Of a DNA stretch of 64,000 nucleotides, positions 1-12,272 are shown in pieces. A program made the translations under genes and the position numbers. Below the pieces are notes generated by a model. The model was not told the origin of the DNA and made no database searches. It saw only the letters and a program-made list of their open reading frames with translations. The first letter of the stretch is position 1. The number at the start of each line of letters is the position of its first letter. This DNA comes from Terfezia claveryi (Eukaryota > Ascomycota > Pezizomycetes > Pezizales > Pezizaceae): the NCBI GenBank assembly GCA_015179025.1, contig WHUX01000041.1:248001-312000 (forward strand). The letters are read 5' to 3'.

Positions 1-183
1 TGACTAACCTAGGAGGAAAAGGACTGCCACCACACTAATAGGTTATGCATTGTGTATAGAAAAGGGGACCACTTTATCACGGCATGTCCCCTCTGAAAAA
101 ACCGCTCCCTAGTCACTCATGCTATCTCAGAAGCCCAGATCGAGAAGGTTGATGAGGCGGGAAAAGCCCTGTCCCTTGCCTAG
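1..183 (+). pseudogene. gag C-terminus with decayed CCHC zinc knuckle (copy A)
   Basis: Last part of the nucleocapsid region of gag. Compared with copy D (C-X2-C-X4-H-X4-C), the second cysteine is tyrosine (TGT to TAT) and a TGA stop follows the knuckle at about 94-96. The reading frame ends at TAG 181-183, the same gag stop as in copies B, C and D. The knuckle would bind the element's RNA; here it is broken. Confidence 0.8.
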
Positions 184-204
184 TCACTGACACTAGCAAG
201 GGAC
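159..204 (+). promoter_or_regulatory. Gag-pol -1 frameshift cassette (copy A)
   Basis: Slippery heptamer GGGAAAA at 159-165, in the X-XXY-YYZ phase of gag (codons GCG GGA AAA). It is followed by a 5-nt spacer and a stem GTCCCTTGC/GCAAGGGAC (171-179 with 196-204), extended by TAG/CTA across a bulged C. The gag stop TAG 181-183 lies inside the hairpin. Pol continues in the -1 frame. Confidence 0.75.
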
Positions 205-3200
205 CTGTCCTATATCATTTGTCTTTGTCTGCATTTTCCATTTCTTCTGCTTCTGTTGTTGATAAATCTCACTTGTTCAGTGAGTACTTTGTTGTATCTA
301 TCTCTCTCAAAATCAATGATAGAACAATTATTATGTCAGCCCTTATAGATTGTAGAGCTTCAAGAATTGCATTCATTGACTAGGCCTTCATCAGTAAATT
401 CTCCATGCCCACGTACAAGCTTAAAACCCCTCATGTCTTGGATGTCATTGACAGTCAGCCTATTTCCTCCAGCGATATCACCAAGATTGCGTATATGCCT
501 GCCCTGGTCAGGGATCACTCTGAAGCAAACCTTCCAATGTTTATGACAAAGCTCAAATACCCGATTGTCCTTGGAATCCTCTGGTTTAGAATGTACGATG
601 TATCGGTCAGCTTCGGCTTCTATACCCTACAGTTCAACAGCCAATATTGCAAAAAGCATTGCGGGAATCTAAAGGCTACCATTACTAGGTTGTGTGCCTT
701 GCTCGCCCCAATAATCCACCCAACCCAGGTGGTGCACCTGCCTATGCACCTCAATACCAACTCCCCTGTGCTCCCAGTTTCTCCTGTGCCTCCGGTTTCC
801 CCTTATTCCCCTGTCTTACTCCTTCTAAAAAAAACTCTGAATGTTAGCTTCATCGGAGCAGGGGCTTTCACTTACCTTACCAGGAGACACAAGCTGAAGG
901 CTTATACCCTGTCTATACATGAGATAAATTTAGAGATTAATAAGACACGGTCGAAGGAGGAGTGGAAGTCCATGGTGCTAGATGAATACCATGAATTCAT
1001 TGACCTGTTCTCGGAAAAGGCCATAGAAAAACTCACATCCCACTGGCCATATGACTATACGATTCTGCTGATAGAAGGTAAGACCTCCCCTATAGGCCCC
1101 TCTACAGAATGTCCCGGTTGGAGCTGGAAGCTTTGAAGAAATACTTGGAGGAAAACCTCAACAAGAGCTTTATTTGCCATAGCTCCTCACTAGCGGGTGC
1201 TCCGGTGCTTTTCATGAAGAAATCGGATAGCTCTTTTTAGTTGTCTATTAATTATTGGGGCCTAAACGAGATAATGGTCAAGAACAAGTATCCCCTGCCT
1301 CTAATCCAGGAGATATTAGCCAGGCTTTCCAAAGTCAAATAGTTCACCAAACTGGATTTGAGAGGGGCATACAACCTGGTACAGGTTGCCAAGGGAGAGG
1401 AGTGGAAAACAGCCTTCCGAACTCGTTATAGCTACTTCGAGTACAATGTCATGCCCTTTAGATTGACTAATGCTCTAGCCTCTTTCTAGCACTTCATCAA
1501 TGACACACTACGAGACTTTTTGGATATATTCTGCATGGCCTACCTTGATGACATCCTGATCTATTCAGACACCCTAGCAGAGCACAAAATCCATGTCCAA
1601 CAAGTACTGGAAAAGCTAGAGCAAGCCAGATTATACCTCAAGTCTGAGAAATGCGAATTTCATGTGCAGAAGGTTAAGTATCTGAGTTAATCATTACTAT
1701 AGAGGGCATCAGGATAGACCCTACCAAGGTTACCACTGTCTAGAAATGGCAAATCCTAGCAAATCTCAAGGATGTCCAGGCATTCCTAGGGTTCGCCAAC
1801 TTTTACCAGTATTTTATCCTGTGATATTCGAAGATCGTAGCCCCTCTCACTGTCCTGACCAAAAAAGACTGGCATTTTGACTGGAATTCAAAAGCCTAAT
1901 CTGCCTTCTACAACCTCAAGGAAGCCTTCTGCTCAGCACCAATCTTGGTACATTTCAACCCTGACCAGGAGTGTGTCGTCGAAACTGATGCCTCTGACTA
2001 TATCTCCGCGGGAATCCTCTCTCAAAACAACAATAAAGACATCTTTTACCCAGTAGCCTATTTCTCAAAGAAGCATTCTCCAGCTGAGTACAACTATGAG
2101 ATCTATGACAAGGAGCTGATGGCTATCATATGAGTATTTGAGGAATGGAGGCCACACTTAGAGTCAGCCAAGGGGATTATCGAAGTACTTTCCGACCATA
2201 AAAACCTTGAGTACTTTACCACTACCAAGCTGCTCAACCGACGGCAGGCCAAGTGGTTGGAATTCCTCTCTCGGTTAAACTTTAAGATCAAGTACCATCC
2301 TGGAAAAGCTGGTGGCAAGCCTAATGCGTTAACCCGAAGATCAGAAGATCTCCCTAAGGGGGGGATAAAAGGCTAAAATACTAAAATCAGGTAGTATTGA
2401 AGCCCGAAAACCTTGATCTAGTGGCCAATGTCCTCGCTGATGCTGAGGCTAATATAGAAGCTGAGGCTGAGGTTGATGCAGAAGCTGAGGCTACTATGGA
2501 AGCCGACCTTCAACAACTGGTAAAATGGACATACGAGGATGACCCCCTGGCCAAGGAAATTATTGCCGCAGTGGATTCTAGCCAGCGCCGCCACCCCAAG
2601 ATCTCCCTAGCCAAGTATACCATCCAAAAGGCCTCCTCTACTACCTCGAATGGCTGTATGTGCTGGAAGGACAGCTACGCCTTCAATTGATCAAGGAATA
2701 CCATGACAGCCTGGTTGCAGGTCACTCTGGAGTGGCTAAACCATTAGAGCTTCTGGCCAGGGAGTATACATAGATTAACCAACGGAAGGATATAGAGTGG
2801 TACATATGGAACTGCCATATTTGCAAATATGCTAAGCCTGTCTGCCATACCCCATATGGGACCCTAAAACCTCTAGATATCCCTGATTGGCCATGGCTGC
2901 ACCTAACTATGGACTTCGTAACAGGGTTGCCGGAAGATTCGGGGTTCAATGCCATCTTAATGGTGGTGGATCAGTTGATGAAAATGAGGTATATTATACC
3001 TTACTGGGATACCTACTCTGCCCCAGAGTTAGCCAATCTCTACCTCAATAATATATTCCGATACCATGGCCTCCCTGAATCAATTGTATCCGACCGTGGC
3101 CCCCAGTTTACCTCAGAATTCTGGTAAGCCTTCTGCGAACTTCTGGGGATCAAAGCACGTCTGTCAACGGCATATCACCTCCAGACGGACGGCCTATCAG

Positions 3201-3967
3201 AGAGGATGAATGCCATTATGGAGCAATATCTGTAGGCCTTTGTCAATTACCAGCAGGATAACTGGGTTTTGTTGCTGGCCACCTGCGAATTTACTGTGAA
3301 CAACTAGTTCTCGGAATCCTCCAAAACCTCGCCTTTCCTGGCTAACTACGGTTGGCACCCCTAGTTCGTGGATGCCCTGGCGCCCCTGCAAAAAGCCAAA
3401 AAAAATGTCCTGGCCAAGAAGTTCGCGGTTGGAATCACTGAACTCCACCATACCCTGAAAGCTGAGCTGGGATATGTACAAGCCAGGCAAGCTGAGTATA
3501 CCAATGGATCACGGCTGCCAGCCCCTAGACACCAGCCAGGAGACAAGGTGTGGCTTTCCAGCCGGTACTTCCAAACAAAATGCCCCTCCCGCAAGCTGAA
3601 TCATAAGTTCTTGGGCCCCTTTAAGGTATTGGCAGCTGTAGGAACTCACGCCTATTAATTGAGGTTTCCCAAAGACATCAAATGGCACCCAGTTGTTCAT
3701 GTCTCTGAGATCGAGCCTACTATGGATGACCCTCTCCGAGGACAGAAACACCCCCCACCCCCTCCAGTAGTTATAGAAGGTGAAGAGGAATAGGAGGTAG
3801 AGGAGGTACTAGACTTGCGGAAGAGATATGGGCGTTTGCAGTATAAGGTCAAATAGTTGGGGGATGAAGAGTTGACCTGGCAACCCGCCGAAGATCTAGA
3901 AAATGCACAGGACTTGGTCGCTCTGTTCCACCAGCATTACTTCTGGAAGCCCCGCCCCACCCCATGA
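160..3967 (+). pseudogene. Pol polyprotein remnant, copy A (PR-RT-RNaseH-IN-chromodomain)
   Basis: Order by position: retropepsin near 340-400 (the D-S/C-G-A motif is decayed), RT about 1100-1690 with the YLDD box intact near 1541-1552, RNase H about 1945-2340, a short Ala/Glu-rich linker 2420-2510, integrase zinc region and catalytic core about 2690-3300 (D-R-G-P-Q-F at 3091-3108), and a chromodomain about 3780-3960 ending at TGA 3965-3967. Many stops and frame changes mean no polyprotein can be made. The chromodomain assigns the element to the chromoviruses, which target heterochromatin. Confidence 0.88.
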
Positions 3968-4163
3968 TGTTCTTGTTGTCCTAAAATTGGTTATTAGAGT
4001 TGTTATTGTCATAGTTATTGTTGGTATATACTTCAGGCATTGGAGTTGTGTTATGGGTTATTAGTTACTTGTCCGCCTTGCTTGTTTGTTTGTTTGTTTT
4101 GTTTTGCTTTACCTTTTCACCTTGTTTTTTGTCACTGAGGCTCCGAGCCTAAAGGGAGGATAG

Positions 4164-4686
4164 TGTCATAACCATTCTTTCTTAGCCAGGTTTGAGAGTC
4201 AGATAGGATTCCGTCCGACTCTCGTTATTGTTGATTGATATTATTGTTATCTCTGTTCCCAACATAAGGGGTCTCGGGAACCATATTCCTTCCGGTGGCC
4301 TTAGCCAGGAAGAAAGCCTATATATATAGCTTGCTCTCTCCGCCCTCTCATTGGATCCCTATCCAATGCCTTGTATACCTAATACAGGATCTTGCTTCTC
4401 TCTACGCTGATACACTTTTCTCGTATACCTTTACCTCCGCCTTTGCCTTGCCTTGCCTTAGCCTTTGTCCTCGCCCTCGCCTTCACCTTCACCTTCACCT
4501 TCACCTTTGCCTTCACCCCTGCCTTCACCTCTGCCTTTGCCTTGCCTTGCCTTGGCCTTCACCTCTGCCTTCTACCCCCCACTTCTTGCATTACACATGT
4601 AGCATTAACTACATATGCGATATCTCACTCCTACCCTCGCTCCGCTCGTACCTCTTAATCACACTAGCCCTTCGAGCTTCATTACA
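4164..4686 (+). repeat. 3' LTR, copy A (subfamily 1)
   Basis: Starts TGTCATAACC directly after the polypurine tract and ends ATTACA. It carries the subfamily-1 U3 palindrome (GAGAGTC...GACTCTC, about 4193-4224), then the conserved TTATCTC...GAGATAA-type hairpin region, a TATATATA box near 4320 and a C/T-rich R-U5. A tandem run of CTTCACCTT units at 4480-4520 explains the open reading frames seen here, which are not genes. Confidence 0.85.
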
Positions 4687-6430
4687 ATAACGGTCATACT
4701 AGGGGAGGTAGTATGGGAGTATTGAGTTGAATATGGTATGATGTGAGAGTAATCATATTGTAGAGCATATTTGCTTTCATAGTTGTAAATATAGCTAGAA
4801 TTAGTAGAGTCATAATATATTACGAGATGTGGCTGAGGATGTTGCTGCTGGAGGGTTGCAAGGATGGTTATAAGATAGTAGATGATCACTACTAGGTTAC
4901 AAATAGTATAGTATAGTAGGATATAATATAATTAGGTATGATAATAACTACAATAGATAATTAAGCTATAAATAAAAAAATTTAATCTCTAGTAATATTA
5001 ATTGACTCTAGAGGTAATTAATAAAAGTACTATATATTAAGAAAAATAGATCTTAGTAAAACAAAGTTGTTTACTAAGGACTAATTATTATAAAAGCTCA
5101 AATCAAAAATTATATATTTAATTAAAATTTTTTTGATTTGATTACTACTAATAGATACTATTTTATATATAAATTACTAAGTAACTTTAAGTTTTTGATT
5201 TTAATTTAAAATAAAGTAAATTTTACCTAAAATTATACAATAAATAGATAGTATTTTATAATATTATAGAAGATTAAATAGTATAAAATTATAATAAATC
5301 TTATACTTTTATAGTTTAATATTATTAAATTTAATAACCTCTATCTAACTATTAATCTTATAACCTTATAGTTTAATATTCTAAATAACTTTAACTACTT
5401 AGTAAACTATAGTTTATTAGGTATCTATAACTACTAATATTATAAGAATTTCTATTCTAATTATTATTACTAATACTTTAAAAATAATTTAAAATACTTT
5501 AGCTAAACTAAATTAGAATATTAAAAGAAGGTTTAATTAACTAGAAAATTAATAAATCTTTTATAGTTACTAGAGAATTATTAATTTTTTTTTTCTAATA
5601 AATTAGTATTTTATTAATATATTGAATTAAATAATTATTTAAATTACCTATTGCTAGTATAATAAGTATACTAATTATAAGTAGCTAATACTTATAAGTA
5701 GTCTAGAATATATATAAAATACTATAAAAAAAGTCTTTTATATTTTTTTTATATATACTAGTATTATTTTTTATAATTTTAAAATAAGTTTAATTCTATA
5801 ATTACTATATTTACTAGAAGTATTATACTATATATAAAAAATTAAAAAAGAAAATATAAACTTTCTTTTTAATTCTAGATTTTTTTATATATATTTATTT
5901 AGTAGTTTAAAGTTCTAAAAAATATTTATATTAGAACTACTATTAATTATTTACTAAAGCAAAAAACTTTTTTAATATAACTATATATATATTTATATAC
6001 AGTTAGATAGTAATAAATTTAGTATCTCTCTTGTATTAGAGTCCTATATTAGCATACATTTAGTTATATATTATAAGGTTTAAAGTATGCTATATATTTG
6101 CTTTCTATTATGTACTTCCCTTATATCAGAGTCTTATATTAGTATATATTTAGTATATATATTATAGGTTTAAAGCATGCTATATACTTGCCTCCTATTA
6201 TATAGGGTACCAAATTCATTGCTACCTAACTATATATATTATAATAATATACTTATATATTATTAATTAAATTATATATAGATTATTATATTACTATAGA
6301 TTATTACTAGACTAAAAACTATAGTATAAAAATACTTAATATTGTAGATTTATTTATTTTTTCTTATAGTGTATAGTAGTCTAGTTGGCATATATATAGC
6401 TATATATATATAAACAACTAATACTACTTA
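4687..6430. other. AT-rich non-coding block, RIP-like
   Basis: Very A/T-rich and full of TpA, with stops in all frames. This is what heavily C-to-T mutated repeats look like in filamentous fungi. No gene is visible. It contains the MITE at 6001-6231. A sharp change to normal composition at about 6430 marks the apl1 upstream region. Confidence 0.7.
6001..6231. mobile_element. 231 bp MITE with 24 bp terminal inverted repeats
   Basis: The left end (6001-6024, begins AGTTAGATAG) and the reverse complement of the right end (6208-6231, begins AGTTAGGTAG) match at 20 of 24 positions, and all four differences are A/G transitions. Inside lies a roughly 90 bp direct duplication (about 6028-6115 and 6117-6206). 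There is no coding capacity. Flanks are TA-rich, so a TA target duplication cannot be confirmed. Confidence 0.6.
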
Positions 6431-6842
6431 GTTTTCTATTTTTCTGACATCCTGCACTAGCTAGTAAATATACAAAATTTGAGTACTCTTGTTGTACAAG
6501 ACCATCTAGACTAATTATGGAAAAACCGGTGCCAACGTGACTACGGAAACCGTTACCCCAATTCTCGATATTGCTGATGTAGCCCTATCGATATCTGTGC
6601 CACCATATCTTTATCTTGAAGGTAACAAAAGCAGCTAGTTGAGGATATTTGGCTGAGGAACTTAGTAAGCAGTCACAGGTTCAAGTCGGGAAGTTCCGAC
6701 AGGGGTTCATCTCCAAACACCATTCTGTGATTCATCAGGAGCTCAGTCACCATTGAATTCCTCGTCGACCATCCTCACCAACCGAGAAGAAGTTTAGACG
6801 GTTGGTGAAATCGAGCTTCCCAATAGCAACCTCTAGCTCACG
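6431..6842 (+). promoter_or_regulatory. apl1 upstream region and 5' leader
   Basis: Normal-composition sequence between the AT-rich block and the apl1 start. It must hold promoter and 5' UTR. No clear TATA box is seen. A perfect 10-bp inverted repeat sits at 6775-6784 and 6799-6808, 34 nt before the ATG. Confidence 0.5.
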
Positions 6843-9313
6843 ATGAGTGGAGATTCCAAGTACTTTGCTCGGGTACGAATCGACTCCAAAGGTATATGAG
6901 CTCAGATGAGAGTGCACTAATTGACTTTGTTGCGCAGGGAAAAGTCGCCGAGCTCCGCGCTGAACTGAATAATGACCGCAAAGACAAGAACCATGCGAGA
7001 AAGAAGATCACACTGAAGAAGATAGTCGCAAATATGACGATGAGCAACAATGATATGGCGGCATTATTTCCGGATGTTATCCAGTGTATGCAGATTCAAG
7101 TGTTGGAGATTAAGAAGATGTGCGTCTGAACTAGTTTTATTACAGGGTGAAGGATGGGCTACCTATGGTGATGAGTGAGTGGGTGCTGATGATTTGGCGG
7201 GAGAATAGGTGTTTCTTGTTTCTGGTCAATTATGCGCGCATGAAGCCTGATATGGCGCAGAGTGCTCTGCCGACACTAATTGCGGTTTGCGTTCATATCG
7301 TTAGAGTAGAAGGACTTGAGCTGACCCTACGGCACAGGATATGGACGACCCAAATCCCCTCGTTCGTGCCCTCGCACTACGCACAATGTCTTATATTCAC
7401 GTACGAGAGTTTGTTGAGGCAACAGTACAACCATTGCGACATCTCCTCCGAGATAGCGACCCATACGTGCGGAAAACAGCGGCTTTTACTGTTGCGAAGC
7501 TGTATGACCATGATAGAGTACTGGTGGAAAAAGGTGACTTAGTAGAAGTGCTCAATTCGCTATTGAAGGATGATAATCCCACAGTCGTGGCTAGTGCATT
7601 GGCTGCACTGATGGATATATGGGAGAGGAACGAGAATATAAAACTCACCATAGATAGGGCGAACGCGAGCAAGTTTGTGCAAATTTTACCAGACTGTTCA
7701 GAGTATGTTGAATTCAAGTTCCCCATCCTCCAGAGCCCAAGCTAACTCGGCTTTCAGATGGGGCCAGACCTATATACTAGAAGCCCTAATGCAATATGTC
7801 CCCCAAGACCAAACTGAATCCCTCGTTATGGCTGAGCGAATTTCCCCACGGCTGCAGCATTCCAACTCCTCTGTTGTATTGACTTGCATTAGGGTGATTT
7901 TGTACCTGATGAACTACATCGGTGATGCCAAAGAGATTTCCAACCTTTGCCGCAAGCTCTCACCCCCACTTGTCACTCTACTCGCCAAAGGCCCCGAGGT
8001 CCAATATTTGGCGCTCCGGAATGCATTATTAATACTACAAAGACGCCCAGAGGTGCTACGGAATGATATTCGAGTATTCTTTTGTAAATATAATGATCCG
8101 ATATATGTCAAGGTTACAAAGTTGGAGTTGATATTTATGCTGGCTACTGAGCAAAATATCGAAGAGGTTCTTACAGAGTTGCGAGAGTACGTCTCCGAGA
8201 TCCATAAATCTTCACGGAATTCTGACACCCTTCTAGATATGCCACTGAAATCGACGTCCATTTCGTCCGCAAATCCGTCCGCGCAATCGGCAAACTCGCC
8301 ATCAAAATTGAACCTGCGGCCCGCCAATGCATCAACACCCTCCTCGAGCTGGTTTCTACCAAAGTCAGCTACATCGTGCAAGAAGCCACCGTCGTCATTA
8401 GGAATATCTTCCGGAAATACCCTAACGAATATGAATCCATCATCTCTACTCTATGCGAGCACCTCGATTCCCTAGACGAGCCTGAGGCCAAGGCAGCAAT
8501 GATCTGGGTTATTGGGCAGTATGCAGACCGAATTGAGAACTCGGATGTCTTACTGGAGGACTTTTTATATACATTTGCCGATGAGCCCGTGGAGGTGCAG
8601 TTGGCACTGTTGACGGCTACGGTTAAGTTGTTCATTCAGAGGCCGACAAAGGGGCAGGATTTAGTCCCCAAGGTGCTCAAGTGGGCAACGGAAGAAACCG
8701 ATAATCCAGATTTGAGGGATAGGGGGTATATGTATTGGCGTTTACTCTCTACGGACCCTGCGACGGCGAAGCATGTCGTTATGGGCGAAAAACCACCTAT
8801 TACTGCGGAGGCGGAAAAACTAGACCCCCTTACCCTCGAGGAAATGTGTCTCAACGTTGGAACCTTAGCAACGGTATATCTAAAACCAGTACAACAGGTA
8901 TTCCGAACAGCGAGGCCGAAGAGGCTACAGGATTCGCCTGCGCTGGTGAGGGAGGGGATAGTAGATGGTTTTGGATTCCTGAGTCCACGGATGATGGTGC
9001 AGCAGCAGCACAAGCAAGTGGCGCAACAGCAGCAGCAGGATTTGGGAAGTCAGATTGATGATTATTTCGCGGGGGTGGGGGGTGGATCGACAGTTATGGC
9101 GAATGCAGGGCGGTTTGCCACGACGAATCCGTTTGCGATGGTGCCAGTGGGGACGCCGATGGATTGGGGGGAGGGGGGATATGGTGAGTGTTCTTCCTTG
9201 ACTTTTTTCTTATTTGGACTGTGATAGTGAGACTAACAATATGTTTGTGGTGGACAGTGGTGAATCAGAATGCTCCTCAGCAGCCAGTGGGTGGGGATCT
9301 ACTGCTGCTATAG
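6843..9313 (+). CDS. apl1: AP-2 adaptor complex beta subunit (Apl1-like adaptin)
   Basis: Large beta subunit of the plasma-membrane AP-2 clathrin adaptor, needed for cargo selection and endocytosis at hyphal tips. I infer seven exons: 6843-6872, 6938-7119, 7209-7284, 7338-7702, 7758-8186, 8237-9183, 9258-9313, giving 694 residues. All introns are GT-AG and in phase, with CTAAY or CTGAY branch motifs. The protein opens with MSGDSKYFAR, like yeast Apl1. The adaptin N-terminal HEAT-repeat trunk spans about residues 10-530 (for example DPYVRKTAAF, FFCKYNDPIYVK, NPDLRDRGYMYWRLLSTDP), followed by a Q-rich segment (about 613-632) and a short tail. No C-terminal ear domain is encoded, as expected for fungal AP-2 beta. 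AP-1 beta is the alternative, but the N-terminus and the YLKPV...F segment favour Apl1. It appears intact, the only such host gene in the window. Confidence 0.9.
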
Positions 9314-9540
9314 GTTGTGCATATAAAGATGTTCCCTCTCTTCAAACACGTTTGTGCTTTTCCATAGGCTGGGACATTGTCGTGGATAATTACTTAATAC
9401 ATTGCGCGGATTATGGGTAGGTTTATTCTGGGACCAAGACATAGTTCTACTTTTCTCTTTTTCTACATAGGGCCTAAATATTTATACGCCCAGCGCAGTA
9501 CAACTTGAACCTTGACTAGGCCTTCTGTGGCCAGCTGAAG
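9314..9540 (+). other. apl1 3' flank
   Basis: Normal-composition sequence after the apl1 stop at 9311-9313, presumably the 3' UTR. No strong polyadenylation signal and no further gene is seen before composition collapses to AT-rich at about 9540. Confidence 0.4.
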
Positions 9541-10744
9541 GTGATTTCAGAATAATAATTAATTGCCAATTACTATACAAGAGACAGCTAGAGCTAACTG
9601 CTATATCGGAGAATTTTCTACAACAGAAATATTCTTTAATAGAGAGCTTTATTTACTCTATCTGTTTGTAGTCAATTTTGAAATACAAAATATAGAAGAA
9701 CTAGGATATAGAACAGTGCAATAGAGTTACAATAATTAAAGAGGAAGGATATTTTAATAATTTTTCTTTTTATCTAGAAGGAGATTCTGAAAAAAATCTT
9801 CAAGCCTCTATTTATACCTTATTTATTATAACTAACTATTTACTAACTTAACTATCTACAAGTATTATCATTAAAGAAACAAGTTTTTTATTTTTTTATC
9901 TTTTTTTAATACTAGGATAGTTAATACAAGAAATATATAATAATAAGAAAAATAAAGAAAAAGAAAAAAAGAAGGAAAAGTAGAATATTAAAGAGAACTT
10001 TTCTTTAATACTTAAGTCTTAATTTTATTATAACCTATTTTTATTATTCTTTACTATATTTTTTTTAAATATCATTTTAGTTCTTTATAAATTAGATTTT
10101 TTTTTTTGCTTTTATAAACAACAATTTATAATTATAATAGTATTATTATATATAAAAGTATATTAAATATATAATTGTATTATTATTTATAAAGTATATA
10201 TTTATATAAATATATTATTGTTTTTAAATAGTTTTTATATAAATATATTATTTATTAGTAGAATATTTATATCTTTTTTAAAGTATATATATTAAATATA
10301 TTTATATAGTATATTAATATTCTAAAAAGTTATTATATATATTATATAAATATATAATATATATTGGAGAAATACTTTAATTTTAATATAGTATTTAGTA
10401 ATTATTTATTTTAGTAAAGCTTTTATAAGAATATTAACTATTTATTTAGTAGTTAGTATTTACTTAATTTTTATTACTTTTTCTATTACTTTTTCTATTA
10501 TATATTATTATCTAATATTAATATATCTAGTATAATTATTACTTAATCTCTTATTATTTAAGATAGTTATACTTAATTGTTTAAACTAATTATTCCTGGG
10601 ACCTAAAAGGCTAGTTTTTCTATGATATACTGGTACTACAAGTAGAAATATAATAGTAATTACTAGGAGTGTAAGATGATTTATCGATGTTATTAGGAAA
10701 AGTAGTGTGAATGAGAGTAAAGTTGTTTAATATAGGATACTACA
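9541..10744 (-). mobile_element. AT-rich remnant of inverted Gypsy family 2 copy, internal part
   Basis: Very AT-rich ground. At least the upper part (about 10560-10744), read on the minus strand, aligns with 13170-13345 next to the plus-strand LTR (both contain GGTCCCAGGAATAATTAGT). It is therefore the 5' internal region of a second, inverted copy. Further down, homology is erased by C-to-T type changes and nothing codes. Confidence 0.55.
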
Positions 10745-11602
10745 GCTCGTTAGAGCTCTGCTTAGCTTGCTTCTAAGTCTTTTATTGATGTACTACAGTT
10801 GAGAGCCTAATGTCTTATTGTTGGATTCTTTTATTGGCTAGCTAGTTAAATAACAATATTGATTTTATATATATATATATGTGTCAAATTGTATATACTT
10901 GTATGACTATAATAAAGGTATTCGAAGGTTGATTAGGTCTTGGATTTAAGAGTAAAGAATAGATAAGTGAGTTAAAAAAATAAAATAAATAGTACTAGAT
11001 AGTATTTATTTGGTACTATTTATATAATCTATAACTATAGACATAGACATTTGTATATTTCAGTTCTACTGAGATGGGACCTCAAAAGGGTAGGGAGATT
11101 ACTATGTAGGATATTCTACTATGGAATAGTAATTAACTAGTATAATCTATCTTATATGAATTTGTGCTATCTAAGCTATATAATCTTAATCTGATTAGTA
11201 TATAGACTTACTTGCTCTATTTTGTGCTCAATTTTTTTCTTCTTATGAATTCTAGAGGAAATTGAGTAGTCTATTTATAGTTCTCTGAGATCTAATGACT
11301 AAGGAAATAAATACAATAAAGGGTGGCATACCAGAAGATGGTGTATTATATAAAAGAGGTTATATGGCTATTGTAATAAATTACATGGCCTAAACAATGG
11401 TCATATGGCTATAATAAGGATATGCTTATATAGCAAGTTCTATAGAACTTTCCATAGCAAATTCTATACACTATGAATGTTTATAAAGCAATAGGAAGTA
11501 GTAGAAGGCTAGTCCTTCGACCGAGAGGCTTAGTTATATAATATAGTAGTAATATAGGAAATACAAAAGTATATAATTAATTATATAAGTAATAAAACCA
11601 TA
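10745..11602 (-). repeat. 5' LTR of inverted Gypsy family 2 copy, heavily mutated
   Basis: The reverse complement aligns along its length with 12273-13169. Shared stretches include the GAAGG...GCC block near 11510, the AAGTCTATAT segment near 11200, GTACCAAAT near 11020 and the CTTAGAAGCAAGCTAAGC end near 10770. Nearly all differences are C-to-T or G-to-A transitions, making this copy much more AT-rich than its partner. Boundaries are approximate. Confidence 0.7.
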
Positions 11603-12272
11603 TTCTTCATTATACCTTTCTCCTTAGCTTTTAGGTTAGTTATTGACTTCTGTCTTGCTACTATTATAAGCTACTATACTATATTTATAAGAAGTATTCT
11701 ACTACTTAAATAGATATTATAGTTATTTTAAAATCCTCTAATATATACTAACAATATTTTAAAATCTCTCTGAGTATAATATTATTATCTATATTAGGTT
11801 GAATTATTATAGTTTACCTATAGCTTTTCTCAATAGTATATAAAAAAGAAAACAACTATTATGAAATATAACTTTTAATAACTTATAATACTTACCATCT
11901 AGCTTAGACCTATAATAATTTTTGAATATTTAGATCTTACTAATAAAAAATAGCACTTTTAAAATATTATTATTATAGTTATAATCTATCTTTGTTAAAC
12001 ACATAAAAATCTTCAAATACTCTAATATCTCATATTTCTTGACCATACCAAGAAAAAAAAAATATGTATCCATAATATAATATACTAAATTTATTATCAT
12101 TAAAGATAAAAATCCCTAACTAACAATATCTCTTTTTAATTCAAGATACTTTATGAAATCTAAATGAATAAATTAAACAAGAATTCTTTACTAATCTACT
12201 CTCTTATTATCTTCTAGCTATACTCTTTTTCTTCTCTTTAATTATACAAATCCTCTTTTTTATAATGGAGAA
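11603..12272. other. AT-rich spacer between head-to-head LTRs
   Basis: About 670 bp of AT-rich sequence separating the two LTR starts. No gene, RNA or repeat structure is recognised. Confidence 0.5.

Larger units (their letters stand above)
1..4686 (+). mobile_element. Ty3/Gypsy chromovirus copy A, 5' end outside window
   Basis: Decayed LTR retrotransposon on the plus strand. In order it shows the gag zinc-knuckle end, a gag-pol frameshift cassette, protease, reverse transcriptase, RNase H, integrase, chromodomain, a polypurine tract (about 4151-4163) and a 3' LTR (4164-4686). The 5' LTR and most of gag lie outside the window. Many in-frame stops (for example near 1238, 1339, 1489, 1741 and 3126), mostly TAG or TGA where sister copies have CAG, TGG or CGA, plus a small deletion near 1685, make it non-coding. 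Its LTR matches that of copy E at the other window end, so A and E form one subfamily. Confidence 0.93.

Noticed and set aside
4295..4690. Open frames of 88-131 codons rich in Leu/Pro/Cys, seen again near 30852-31432, 36489-36929, 52359-52994, 59852-60308 and 62723-63133
   Set aside because: They all lie in the C/T-rich R-U5 part of the chromovirus LTRs and recur only because the LTR recurs. Their frames differ between copies.
6892..6937. Alternative apl1 first intron with donor GTATAT at 6892
   Set aside because: It leaves the frame one base off. The donor GTACGA at 6873 gives a 65-bp intron and an in-phase MSGDSKYFAR|GKVAEL junction.
9214..9420. 68-codon frame after apl1 exon 6
   Set aside because: It spans the last intron and reads exon 7 in the wrong phase. 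The intron GTGAGT...GACTAAC...ACAG is clear.
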